Below, piece after piece: positions 28,277 through 36,883 of a DNA stretch of 64,000 nt. Origin of the DNA: Nocardioides albus (lineage in GTDB: Bacteria; Actinomycetota; Actinomycetes; Propionibacteriales; Nocardioidaceae); assembly GCF_014648255.1 (NCBI RefSeq), contig NZ_BMQT01000002.1:186001-250000 (forward strand). The letters are read 5' to 3'. The notes below the pieces were generated by a model that was given only the letters and a program-made list of their open reading frames with translations, had not been told where the DNA came from and did not search any database. The position numbers were made by a program, and so were the translations under genes. How positions within the stretch are numbered: the stretch's first letter is position 1; each line of letters begins with the position of its first letter.

Positions 28277-28282
28277 TAGGGT
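28277..28282 (+). promoter_or_regulatory. -10 box for the leaderless methyltransferase-aftD operon
   Basis: TAGGGT, 7 nt, then GTG 28290. A poor -35 (TGCACA) lies 18 nt upstream. This would be the promoter for the five coupled genes to 36883. Confidence 0.5.
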
Positions 28283-28289
28283 TCCCGCC

Positions 28290-29087
28290 GTGTCGAACCT
28301 CCTCGAACCCCGGAGCGGGGCCCAGACCGATGCCCCGGCGGGCAACGGCTGGAAGGCGACGCTTCGACGCTCCGTAGGTCTCTTCAACGACTTCCGTGTC
28401 GAGCAGACCGATCCCGCGCGGTTCTACACCGCGCTCGCCGCGGACTCCGTCGGCCAGCTGGCCCATTACACGGCTGGCGAGACTCTCGAGGGCACCGTCC
28501 TGCTCGACGTCGGCGGCGGCCCGGGCTACTTCCGCGACGCCTTCATGGATGCGGGCGCGACCTATCTCGCGCTCGACGCCGACGCCGGGGAGATGCAGGG
28601 CGCCGGGATCGTCGCCGAAGGCAGCATGCTCGGCGACGGGATGCGGCTCCCTGTCCGCACCGGCTCGGTCGATGCCTGCTACTCCTCCAACGTGCTCGAG
28701 CACGTCCCGACCCCGACCGCCATGCTCGACGAGATGCTCCGCATCACCAAGCCCGGCGGTGTCGTCTTCTGCTCCTACACGTTGTGGTGGGGTCCCTGGG
28801 GCGGTCACGAGACCAGCCCGTGGCACCTGCTCGGTGGCCGGTTCGCCCGCCGCCGCTACCAGCGCAAGCATGGTCACGAGCCCAAGAACAGGTACGGCGA
28901 GTCGATGTACGCCGCGACCGCCTCCGCCGCCTTGCGCTGGGCGTGCGCCCAGCGCAAGGCGGGGAACGCCGAGATCCTGGCTGCGGTCCCGCGCTACCAC
29001 CCGTGGTGGGCGGCGTGGCTGATGCGGGTCCCGGTGGTGAGGGAGGTGTTGACGTGGAATCTGTTGCTGGTGCTGCGCAAGATGTGA
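28290..29087 (+). CDS. Class I SAM-dependent methyltransferase
   Basis: A 265-residue methyltransferase with motif I L-L-D-V-G-G-G-P-G-Y-F, the acidic motif II end L-A-L-D-A-D, and N-V-L-E-H-V-P followed by the post-motif helix. The segment W-W-G-P-W-G-G-H-E-T-S-P-W-H is characteristic of a mycobacterial group (Rv0224c-like, from memory) encoded in an envelope-arabinan region. The acceptor is unknown, perhaps a glycan or lipid carrier. The gene overlaps the UbiA gene by 34 nt. Confidence 0.85.
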   Translation: MSNLLEPRSGAQTDAPAGNGWKATLRRSVGLFNDFRVEQTDPARFYTALAADSVGQLAHYTAGETLEGTVLLDVGGGPGYFRDAFMDAGATYLALDADAGEMQGAGIVAEGSMLGDGMRLPVRTGSVDACYSSNVLEHVPTPTAMLDEMLRITKPGGVVFCSYTLWWGPWGGHETSPWHLLGGRFARRRYQRKHGHEPKNRYGESMYAATASAALRWACAQRKAGNAEILAAVPRYHPWWAAWLMRVPVVREVLTWNLLLVLRKM

Positions 29088-30550
29088 CCGCGGTCGCCGA
29101 CGCCGTGGTGGAACGGCGCACGGGGGCTGACCGCCCGCTTGTCGTCGACCTCGACGGCACTCTGCTCCGAACCGACCTGCTCCACGAACAGGCCAACGCC
29201 CTGCTCGTCGGCAGCCCCCGCTCCGCGCTGTCCGCCGCAGTCTCGCTGCGACGCGGCCGAGCGGCGCTCAAGCACGAGTTGGCACGGCGAGCCGGCCTGG
29301 ACGCCTCCGGGCTGCCCTACCACGATGAGTTCGTCGCGTGGCTTCGGGCCGAGCGTATGGCCGGTCGCAGCCTCGTGCTCGCCACGGCCAGCGACGCCGC
29401 CATCGCCCGCCAGGTGGCTGAGGACCTGGGCATCTTCGACGAGGTGATCGCCTCCGCCGACGGCGTCAACCTCAAGGGCGAGGAGAAGGCCGCCGCCCTG
29501 GTGGCACGCTACGGCGAGGACGGGTTCGACTACGTCGGCGACCATTCGGTAGACCTCGCCGTGTGGCGGCGGGCGCACACCGCTCATGTGGTCGGCTCCG
29601 AACGGCTTCGCCGTCGCGCCCACGCCGTGGCCGAGCCCGGCAACGTCTGGACCGGCCGCAGGACACGGCCTCGGGACTTGCTCGGTGCGGCCCGGCCGAT
29701 GCAGTGGCTGAAGAACCTGCTGGTCGTGGTGCCGCTGTTCACCGCGCAGCGAATCGGCGTCGTCGAGGACGTCGTGAGCACGGCACTCGCCTTCGTGGCG
29801 TTCTGCCTGGTCGCCTCTTCGATCTACCTCCTCAACGACCTCGCCGACCTTGCCAACGACCGCCGCCACCCGACCAAGAAGAACCGGCCGTTCGCCGCGG
29901 GGAGGGTGAGCCTCCTGACCGGGTGGGTCGTGTGGCCGGTGTTCGCGGCCGCGGGATTCGCGCTGAGCCTCAGCTTTCTACCACTGGTGTTCACGGGGGT
30001 GCTGCTCGGCTACCTGGTCGCCACCTCGGCCTACACCTTCGTCCTCAAGTCGCGCCCGGTCCTCGATGTGGTCACGCTCGGCGGCCTTTACACGCTCAGG
30101 ATCGTCGCCGGTGCGGCAGCGTTGAACGTCGAGCTGTCGATGTGGCTGCTGACCTTCTCGATGTTTTTCTTCTTGAGCCTGGCGCTGATCAAGCGGGTCA
30201 GCGAGCTGAGCCGGGTGCGGCGTACTGCGGGCGAGATCAACGGACGTGGCTATGTGGAGTCCGATCTGGAGCTGCTCTCCTCCTTCGGTGTGGTCACCGG
30301 CGTGGCCTCGATCGTGATCTTCTCCCTCTACGTCGATGACCCGTTGACATCGGTTCTCTACCGCACCCCGGTGATCCTGTGGGCCTCGGTCCCGGTCATG
30401 CTCACCTGGCTGCTGCGGGTCTGGATGCTCGCCCACCGCGGGCAGATGAACGAGGACCCGGTCCTGTTCGCAGCCCGGGACCGGTTCAGTCTGCTCTGTT
30501 TCGCTGCCGTCGCGGCCTGCTTCGTGCTGGCGAAGGTGGTGGTCTGGTGA
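29054..30550 (+). CDS. HAD phosphatase domain fused to UbiA-family prenyltransferase (decaprenyl-phosphate phosphoribosyltransferase-like)
   Basis: Residues ~28-200 are a HAD-IB-like domain with the nucleophile motif D-L-D-G-T-L-L (Asp32, Asp34), motif II A-T-A-S-D and the acidic motif V-G-D-H-S-V-D. Residues ~210-498 are a UbiA transferase with about nine helices and N-D-x2-D-x3-D-x2-H-P-x-K-x2-R-P, as in the DPPR synthase UbiA (Rv3806c). The enzyme should join phosphoribose to polyprenyl phosphate, and the HAD part could remove the 5'-phosphate. GTG 29054 has GGGAGG 7 nt upstream; GTG 29084, overlapping the previous stop, is an alternative. Confidence 0.85.
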   Translation: MESVAGAAQDVTAVADAVVERRTGADRPLVVDLDGTLLRTDLLHEQANALLVGSPRSALSAAVSLRRGRAALKHELARRAGLDASGLPYHDEFVAWLRAERMAGRSLVLATASDAAIARQVAEDLGIFDEVIASADGVNLKGEEKAAALVARYGEDGFDYVGDHSVDLAVWRRAHTAHVVGSERLRRRAHAVAEPGNVWTGRRTRPRDLLGAARPMQWLKNLLVVVPLFTAQRIGVVEDVVSTALAFVAFCLVASSIYLLNDLADLANDRRHPTKKNRPFAAGRVSLLTGWVVWPVFAAAGFALSLSFLPLVFTGVLLGYLVATSAYTFVLKSRPVLDVVTLGGLYTLRIVAGAAALNVELSMWLLTFSMFFFLSLALIKRVSELSRVRRTAGEINGRGYVESDLELLSSFGVVTGVASIVIFSLYVDDPLTSVLYRTPVILWASVPVMLTWLLRVWMLAHRGQMNEDPVLFAARDRFSLLCFAAVAACFVLAKVVVW

Positions 30551-31854
30551 GGACGACCACTCACGGCTGGGGCCGCTATCCCGTGGTCGAGACCGAGGTC
30601 CACCGCCCCCGGACGTACGCCGCAGCAGCGGCGGCGCTCGACGCCGGGCCGCTCATCGCCCGCGGCCTCGGTCGCAGCTATGGCGACAGCTCACTGGCGC
30701 CGCGACAGCTCGACCTGACCGGTCTGGACCACCTGCTCGCCTTCGATCCGGCCACCGGTCTGCTGACGTGTGAGGCGGGTGTCTCGCTGGCGACGGTGAT
30801 GGACACGATGCTTCCACGTGGCTGGTTCCCGCCGGTCACTCCCGGCACCCGCTACGTCACGGTGGGTGGTGCGGTCGCCTCCGACGTACACGGCAAGAAC
30901 CACCACAAGCACGGCTCGTTCACCGACCACGTCACCTCGATGAAGGTGCTCCTCGGCACCGGCGAGATCGTCGAGACCTCCCACACGGCACACCCCGACC
31001 TGTTCCGTGCCACCTGTGGCGGGATGGGGCTGACCGGCGTCGTGCTCGAGGTGACCTTCCGGCTGATCCCGGTGCGCTCGAAGAACGTCGACGAGACGGT
31101 CGTCAAGGCGCCCGACCTCACCGCCGCGCTCGATGCGCTCGAGGAGCACGACAAGGCGACCTACACCGTCGCCTGGATCGACCTGCTCGCCCGGGGTTCC
31201 CGGCTCGGCCGCTCGCTGGTGATGGCGGGTGAGCACGCCGAGGACGGCGACCTCGCCGCCGACCGCTCCGCCGCTAGCGCCAGGGTGCCTTTCGACACGC
31301 CCTCGCCCCTGCTCAACAAGGTGACCGTGAGTGCCTTCAACCGGCTCTACTACGCGCGTGTCCGCAAGCCGCTGACGCATCACACCGTGGGCTACGAGCC
31401 GTTCTTCCACCCGCTCGACGCCATCGCCGACTGGAACAGGCTCTACGGTCGCCGGGGGTTCGTGCAGTATCAGTTCGTGACCCCGCTCGAAGCCGGTAGC
31501 GACGTGGTCCGCGAGGCGATCAGGAGGGTGGCCGACGCCGGTCTGGCGTCCCCGCTGGCGGTGCTGAAGGTCTTCGGGCCCGGTAACGACAACCACCTCT
31601 CCTTCCCGACGGCGGGCTACACCCTCGCCCTCGACTTCAAGGCCGACCAGCGCGCGTACGCGCTGTGCGACGAGCTCGATCAGCTGGTCATCGCTGCGGG
31701 CGGCCGGCTCTACCTGACCAAGGACGCACGGATGTCGCCCGAGACGTTCGCACAGTCCTACCCCCGGCTGGCCGAGTTCGAGGACGTACGCCGCCGCTAC
31801 GGCGCCGTGGGCGTCTTCGCCTCCGCGCAGTCTCGACGTCTGGGAGTGACATGA
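30547..31854 (+). CDS. dprE1: Decaprenylphosphoryl-ribose 2'-oxidase DprE1
   Basis: An FAD enzyme of the VAO type that oxidises decaprenylphosphoryl-ribose at C2'. The 435-residue protein has the FAD site G-L-G-R-S-Y-G-D-S, V-T-P-G-T-R-Y-V-T-V-G-G-A and V-H-G-K-N-H-H, and the C-terminal catalytic K-D-A-R-M. Where mycobacterial DprE1 reads N-I-C-V-D-F (Cys387), this protein reads T-L-A-L-D-F, so the benzothiazinone-reactive Cys is Ala361. The GTG start overlaps the UbiA stop by 4 nt. Confidence 0.93.
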   Translation: MRTTTHGWGRYPVVETEVHRPRTYAAAAAALDAGPLIARGLGRSYGDSSLAPRQLDLTGLDHLLAFDPATGLLTCEAGVSLATVMDTMLPRGWFPPVTPGTRYVTVGGAVASDVHGKNHHKHGSFTDHVTSMKVLLGTGEIVETSHTAHPDLFRATCGGMGLTGVVLEVTFRLIPVRSKNVDETVVKAPDLTAALDALEEHDKATYTVAWIDLLARGSRLGRSLVMAGEHAEDGDLAADRSAASARVPFDTPSPLLNKVTVSAFNRLYYARVRKPLTHHTVGYEPFFHPLDAIADWNRLYGRRGFVQYQFVTPLEAGSDVVREAIRRVADAGLASPLAVLKVFGPGNDNHLSFPTAGYTLALDFKADQRAYALCDELDQLVIAAGGRLYLTKDARMSPETFAQSYPRLAEFEDVRRRYGAVGVFASAQSRRLGVT

Positions 31855-32594
31855 CCACCATCGCCGTACTCGGTGCCACCAGCGGTATCGCGCAGGCGTG
31901 CCTGCGCGCCTGGCTCGGCCCGGAGGTGAGCTTCCGCCTCTCCGGACGATCGCCGCAGGCGCTGGACCGGGTCGCTGCCGATCTGCGCACCCGCGGGGGC
32001 GACACAGTGCACGTCGAGACCGCCGTCCACGACCTCACCGACACCGCGAGCGTCGTGGAGGCCGTGGACTGGATCTTCGGCCGGGGCGAGGTCGACATCG
32101 TGCTCGTCGCCTTCGGCACCATGCCCTCCCAGGAGGACGCCGACGCCGACCCGCAGGTCGCGGCCGGGCTGCTCACCGTCAACGGTTCGGCCACCGTGCT
32201 CGCCGCTCACCTGGTTGCCCTGCGTCTGCTTGAGCGGGGCACCGGGCGGCTGGCCGTGATCGGCTCGGTGGCCGGTGACCGGGGCCGTGCCTCCAACTAT
32301 CTGTACGGGTCGGCCAAGGCGATGGTCGCCACCGCCGTCGGCGGTCTCCAGCATCGTGCCGCCGGCACCGACGTACGCATCACCCTGGTCAAGCCCGGAC
32401 CGACCTCCACCCCGATGACCGACCACCTCCGTGGCGGGAAGTTGAAGCTGGCCAGCCCCGACGCCGTCGCCGCCGACATCGTCGGCGCCGTCGAGGCGGG
32501 CCGTCAGGTCGTCTACACCCCCTCGAAGTGGCGCCTGATCATAACGGTGATCCGTCTGCTGCCGCGCCCCATCTTCGAGCGTTCGAGGCTGTGA
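31851..32594 (+). CDS. dprE2: Decaprenylphosphoryl-2-keto-ribose reductase DprE2
   Basis: A 247-residue short-chain dehydrogenase that completes epimerisation to decaprenylphosphoryl-arabinose. The cofactor site is G-A-T-S-G-I-A, the catalytic set is S (I-G-S-V-A-G-D-R-G), Y-L-Y-G-S-A-K (Tyr, Lys), and K-P-G-P-T follows. The C-terminal R-P-I-F-E-R matches mycobacterial DprE2. It overlaps dprE1 and the next gene by 4 nt each. Confidence 0.93.
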   Translation: MTTIAVLGATSGIAQACLRAWLGPEVSFRLSGRSPQALDRVAADLRTRGGDTVHVETAVHDLTDTASVVEAVDWIFGRGEVDIVLVAFGTMPSQEDADADPQVAAGLLTVNGSATVLAAHLVALRLLERGTGRLAVIGSVAGDRGRASNYLYGSAKAMVATAVGGLQHRAAGTDVRITLVKPGPTSTPMTDHLRGGKLKLASPDAVAADIVGAVEAGRQVVYTPSKWRLIITVIRLLPRPIFERSRL

Positions 32595-35500
32595 GCAGCA
32601 CCGAGACCCGGCCGGAGCCGGAGCGCACGGACGAGCGGGCGGAGACGGGAGGGTCGGCCGGCCCACTGTCCCGGCTCCGGATGGCCGGCTATGCCATGGT
32701 CTGGACCGCCCTGGCGTTCGCCCAGGCCACCGGGAGGATCGTCGCCGACACCAAGTTCGACCTCGTCGCCGACCCGGCGCGGTTCCTGGCCGGCTCCACC
32801 CGGTTGTGGGACGCGGGTGCTGCCTTCGGGCAGGTCCAGAACCAGGCGTACGGCTATCTGTGGCCGATGGGGCCGTTCTTCTGGGTCGGCGACCTCGTGG
32901 CCGTCCCGGAGTGGATCATCCAGCGGCTGTGGTGGGCGCTGCTGCTGAACCTGGCGTTCTTCGGGATGCTGAGACTGCTGCGCGACATCCGCATCGGTGG
33001 GCCCCGCTCCCAGGTCGCCGCCGCGGCCGCCTTCGTGCTCGCCCCACGGGTCACCTCGATCCTGGGGGAGACCTCGGTGGAGCTGTGGCCGACCGCGCTG
33101 GCACCGTGGATCCTGATCACGCTCGTACGCTGCGGCGGGGACAGGCCGGTGCTGCGGTCGGCCGCTCTGGCCGCCCTCCTGGTGGCCTGTTGCGGCGGTG
33201 TGAACGCGACCGCGGTCTCGGCGGTCATCCCGGCCGGGGTCATCTGGCTGCTCACCCGCGAGCGCGGCTGGCACAAGTGGCGTCTGCTGGCGGCCTGGGG
33301 AGGGCTGACCGTGCTGGCGACGTCGTGGTGGCTGGTGCCGTTGCTCTACCAGGGCACCTACTCGGCCCCGTTCCTGGACTACATCGAGAACGCGGCGCTG
33401 ACCTCGGCGGTCACCGACCTGGGCAGTTCCTTGCTGGGCGTGTCGAACTGGACGGTCTACGCCGGCGCCGGCTATCCCGCCGGCAGCACGATCGTGTCCA
33501 CGCCCTTCATCCTGCTCGACGCCGCTGCGTTCGCGGCGATCGGGGTAATCGGGCTGACCAGCCGTGGCCTGGCCCACCGGCGGTTCGCCGTCCTCACCCT
33601 GCTGACCGGTCTCGTGCTGGTCGGCCTGGGCTGGGCGGGAGAGGTCCACGGCTGGTGGGCGTTGAGCCGGCAGGCCTCGCTCGACGGCGTGCTCGCAGCC
33701 CTGCGCAACACCCACAAGTACGACGTGCTGATCCGGATGGCGCTCGCGATCGGCTTCGCCCACGCCGTCTCCCGGCCGATCCCCGAAGCCTGGTCGCGCG
33801 GCTCGTTGCGGCTCGGCGGGCTTGACCTGCCGGTCCTGGCCCGCCGGGTCACCACGGCCGTCGTCGTCGCCGCGCTGGTCGGCCTCGCCTTCCCGTGGAT
33901 CCGCGGCCAGGTGCCCGCTCCTGGAGCGTTCGAGAAGGTGCCTGACTACTGGTCGGCGGTCGCCGATCATGTCGGCGACCAGCGCGGCACTGCCCTGGTT
34001 GTACCGGCTGCTTCCTTCGGCGACTACACCTGGGGCAGCACCCACGACGACGTCTTGCAGCCGTATGCCAAGGGTCCGTGGGCGGTGCGCAACGTCGTCC
34101 CCCTGGCGCAGCCCGGCAACGTACGTCTCTTGGACCGGATCACCGAGGAGCTCGAGTCCGGCCGGGGGAGTGCTCGTCTGGCAGGTCTGCTTGCGAGCGC
34201 GGGCGTCGGCACCCTGGTCGTCCGCAACGATCTGTCTCGGTTCACCACCGGCACCCCGGACCCGGCCTATCTCCACGCCGCGCTCGACTCGAGCCCCGGG
34301 CTGAGGAGGACTAAGGGCTTCGGCCCAGTCCTCGGTGAGAGACGGTCGTTCCTCGCCAAGGACGGCACCCGGGTCTTCCGTGACCGAGGCCTTGCCGGGC
34401 GCTATCGCGCCGTCGAGGTCTATCAGGTCGCGAACGAGGGTTCGGGTGCGGTCCGGCTGCCGGCAGAGGTGACCGTGATGGGCGACCCCGGCTCCGGCAC
34501 CGTCCTCACCCCCGACGCCGCCGAGGCCGAGCGGGTGATCCTCACCGACGGTCTGCGCCGACAAGAGACCGCCTTCCAGGCCGTACGCGGCAACCTCGCG
34601 GCAACCTCCGCGGCCGATTCGGTCACCGCCGGCTACGGCAAGGAACAGTTCCACCGGCTCTTCCCCGACCAGGAGCGATGGCAGACCACGCTGGACTGGG
34701 AGGGCGCGGACTATGTCTCGGCCTCCGCGTCGCGAGCGGAGAAGGGAGCCAGCACGCCGCTGGTTCCCGGCGACCAGGCGGCCTCAGCGGTCGACGGCGA
34801 CCCGGAGACCGCCTGGTGGACACCAGCCTCCTCGCGGCCGGCCGGCTCCTGGTTGGAGCTGGGTCTGACCGAGCCGGCCGATGTCGAGGAAGTGACCGTC
34901 GCGATCCCTGCGGGAGCGGCACTCGTGAACAGGTTGCGCGTCTCCGCGGGAGCGGTGACGCGCACGGTGGCGGCACCAGCGCCCGGGAAGAGCGTCACTG
35001 TGCGGCTCGACGCCGATGACGTACGCCGCGTCCGAGTCGCCGCTCTGGGCCCGAGCGCCAAGACAGGGACCTGGGGGATCAGCGAGCTGACCGTGCCCGG
35101 GGTCTCGGTGACCCGAAGGCTGCTCCTGCCCACGCCTCCGGCCGGGTCGGAGGTCACCGAGATCCGGATGTCTCGCGACCGTGGCCGGGAGAGGTGCCCG
35201 AGCGTCGCCGGGATCATCACCTGCCTGGGGTTCGAGGGCAGCACCGGGGAGGACGGCGACCGCATCGCCCGGGTCGTCGACCTGCCGGGCACAGCGGACT
35301 ACGAGGTGGCAGCGACCGGGTCGCTCCGGCGCAGCCCGGCACTGGGTGATCAGCTGGCGCAGGCCGCCGGCGCGCAGCTGACCACGACCGGGTCGTTCGC
35401 GCGCGACGTGGCCGAGTCGTCGGCCGCGATGGTCGACGAAGATCCAGGCACCACCTGGCACGCGTCGCTCGGCGCCAAGATCAAGGTCGAGTTCGAGACG

Positions 35501-36883
35501 AGGGTCGCAGTGCACGCCGTTGCGCTGAAGCTCGAGGACGACGCCCCGTTCAGCGCTCCGACCAAGGTCAAGGTGGGCGCCGGACAGCGCTCGATGACCG
35601 GCACTCTGGTCGACGGTCGGCTGAAGCTGCCGCAGGTGGTGAGAACCAAGCAGCTCGAGATCACGATCCTGGCAGCCTCGGCTGCGTTTACCACCTCGGG
35701 TACCCAGGAGGATGTGCTCGATCCCGGCGTCACCGAGCTGCGGGTCAACGCGAAGCGCCTCAGCGAGGACGAGGTGTACTTCGGCTGTGCCAAGGGACCG
35801 GCGATGGACCTCGCTGGCCGGTCGGTGCGGTCGCGCGCTTCCGGCGACCTCGGCGAGCTCCTTCGTGGTGGTTCGGTGAGGCTCGAGCCGTGTGCCGAGC
35901 CGCCCGCGAAGACGGGGAAGCCAGGCAGGGGAGAGAAGGCGAAGGCGAAGGCGAAGGCTGAGGCGGCCGCGGCGGAAGTTGCGAAGGAGGCCGCCGACGC
36001 TGCCGGCCGCGTGAGTCTCGGGACCGCTCCATCCACGCTCGGGGTCATCCCCAGCGCCATGCTGCGTGGCGACACCATGACCCTGACCGCGGTCGATCCG
36101 ACTCGGACCAGCTTGACGCAGACCGACGACCAGGTACCGGAGCCGCTGGTGCTGGAGCGCGATTCCCACGGAGCGCCCATGACGGCGCAGATCGGCGTAC
36201 GCCCCCAGGACACCGTCCTCGCCGTTCCGCAGAACTTCAATGAAGGGTGGGCGGCGACGGCCAACGGGAACCTCCTGACACCGCAGCGGGTCGATGGGTG
36301 GCAACAGGGATGGCGGGTCCCCGCAGGTGTCGGCGGACAGGTGCGGTTCAGCTATCAGCCGGGGGCGGGCTACCGCTGGGGTCTGGTCCTGGGTGGGCTC
36401 GCCCTGCTGTCGGTGGTGGCACTCGCCGCAGCCCTTCAGCTCCGGCACGTCCAGGCGCGTCGCAGCGGTTCGTCGAAGGTGGGGACACCGAGCCTCGAAC
36501 CGCAGCCTGAAGGGCGGGTCGGGCTGGCGGATGCCGCTGCCGTGGTGCTCGCGCTCGGGCTCCTGGCCGGCTGGCCGGGTGTCGTCGCCTGTGTCGGCTT
36601 CGCGCTCGTGAGACTAGTCTCGGGACGTACGCCCTGGGGTCTTCTCGTCGGCGCCGCGCTGATGCTCAGCGCACTCCCGAAGATCGTGCCCAACTTGACC
36701 GATTGGGGGGCGACCGGTCAGTGGTCGGCGTTGCTCGCCGTCGCGGTCGTGGCCGGATCGATGCTCAGCCTCGTAGAGGGCTTCGGCTTCAGACGAAGGA
36801 ACGGACCCTCCACGAACCGGCGCGAGAGGGTGGCCGCGACCAGCGAAACCGACAGGGTCACGGCCAGCACGAGCGTGAAGTGA
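32591..36883 (+). CDS. aftD: AftD-like arabinofuranosyltransferase
   Basis: A 1430-residue GT-C membrane enzyme, the size and layout of mycobacterial AftD (DUF3367), which adds branching arabinofuranose from decaprenylphosphoryl-arabinose. The first ~450 residues hold about 11 helices with V-A-D-T-K-F-D-L as the acidic first loop. Large exported domains follow, including F5/8-type discoidin-like modules (A-S-A-V-D-G-D-P-E-T-A-W-W-T-P and A-M-V-D-E-D-P-G-T-T-W-H), and C-terminal helices close it. An Ala/Lys-rich stretch (K-A-K-A-K-A-K-A-E) near residue 1120 looks like a linker. Start GTG overlaps dprE2; the 3' end overlaps the converging acyltransferase gene by 166 bp. Confidence 0.88.
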   Translation: MSSTETRPEPERTDERAETGGSAGPLSRLRMAGYAMVWTALAFAQATGRIVADTKFDLVADPARFLAGSTRLWDAGAAFGQVQNQAYGYLWPMGPFFWVGDLVAVPEWIIQRLWWALLLNLAFFGMLRLLRDIRIGGPRSQVAAAAAFVLAPRVTSILGETSVELWPTALAPWILITLVRCGGDRPVLRSAALAALLVACCGGVNATAVSAVIPAGVIWLLTRERGWHKWRLLAAWGGLTVLATSWWLVPLLYQGTYSAPFLDYIENAALTSAVTDLGSSLLGVSNWTVYAGAGYPAGSTIVSTPFILLDAAAFAAIGVIGLTSRGLAHRRFAVLTLLTGLVLVGLGWAGEVHGWWALSRQASLDGVLAALRNTHKYDVLIRMALAIGFAHAVSRPIPEAWSRGSLRLGGLDLPVLARRVTTAVVVAALVGLAFPWIRGQVPAPGAFEKVPDYWSAVADHVGDQRGTALVVPAASFGDYTWGSTHDDVLQPYAKGPWAVRNVVPLAQPGNVRLLDRITEELESGRGSARLAGLLASAGVGTLVVRNDLSRFTTGTPDPAYLHAALDSSPGLRRTKGFGPVLGERRSFLAKDGTRVFRDRGLAGRYRAVEVYQVANEGSGAVRLPAEVTVMGDPGSGTVLTPDAAEAERVILTDGLRRQETAFQAVRGNLAATSAADSVTAGYGKEQFHRLFPDQERWQTTLDWEGADYVSASASRAEKGASTPLVPGDQAASAVDGDPETAWWTPASSRPAGSWLELGLTEPADVEEVTVAIPAGAALVNRLRVSAGAVTRTVAAPAPGKSVTVRLDADDVRRVRVAALGPSAKTGTWGISELTVPGVSVTRRLLLPTPPAGSEVTEIRMSRDRGRERCPSVAGIITCLGFEGSTGEDGDRIARVVDLPGTADYEVAATGSLRRSPALGDQLAQAAGAQLTTTGSFARDVAESSAAMVDEDPGTTWHASLGAKIKVEFETRVAVHAVALKLEDDAPFSAPTKVKVGAGQRSMTGTLVDGRLKLPQVVRTKQLEITILAASAAFTTSGTQEDVLDPGVTELRVNAKRLSEDEVYFGCAKGPAMDLAGRSVRSRASGDLGELLRGGSVRLEPCAEPPAKTGKPGRGEKAKAKAKAEAAAAEVAKEAADAAGRVSLGTAPSTLGVIPSAMLRGDTMTLTAVDPTRTSLTQTDDQVPEPLVLERDSHGAPMTAQIGVRPQDTVLAVPQNFNEGWAATANGNLLTPQRVDGWQQGWRVPAGVGGQVRFSYQPGAGYRWGLVLGGLALLSVVALAAALQLRHVQARRSGSSKVGTPSLEPQPEGRVGLADAAAVVLALGLLAGWPGVVACVGFALVRLVSGRTPWGLLVGAALMLSALPKIVPNLTDWGATGQWSALLAVAVVAGSMLSLVEGFGFRRRNGPSTNRRERVAATSETDRVTASTSVK

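Noticed and set aside
28784..29053. Longer N-terminus for the HAD-UbiA protein
   Set aside because: It would lie entirely within the methyltransferase gene; the GTG at 29054 has a strong ribosome site and the HAD domain starts soon after.
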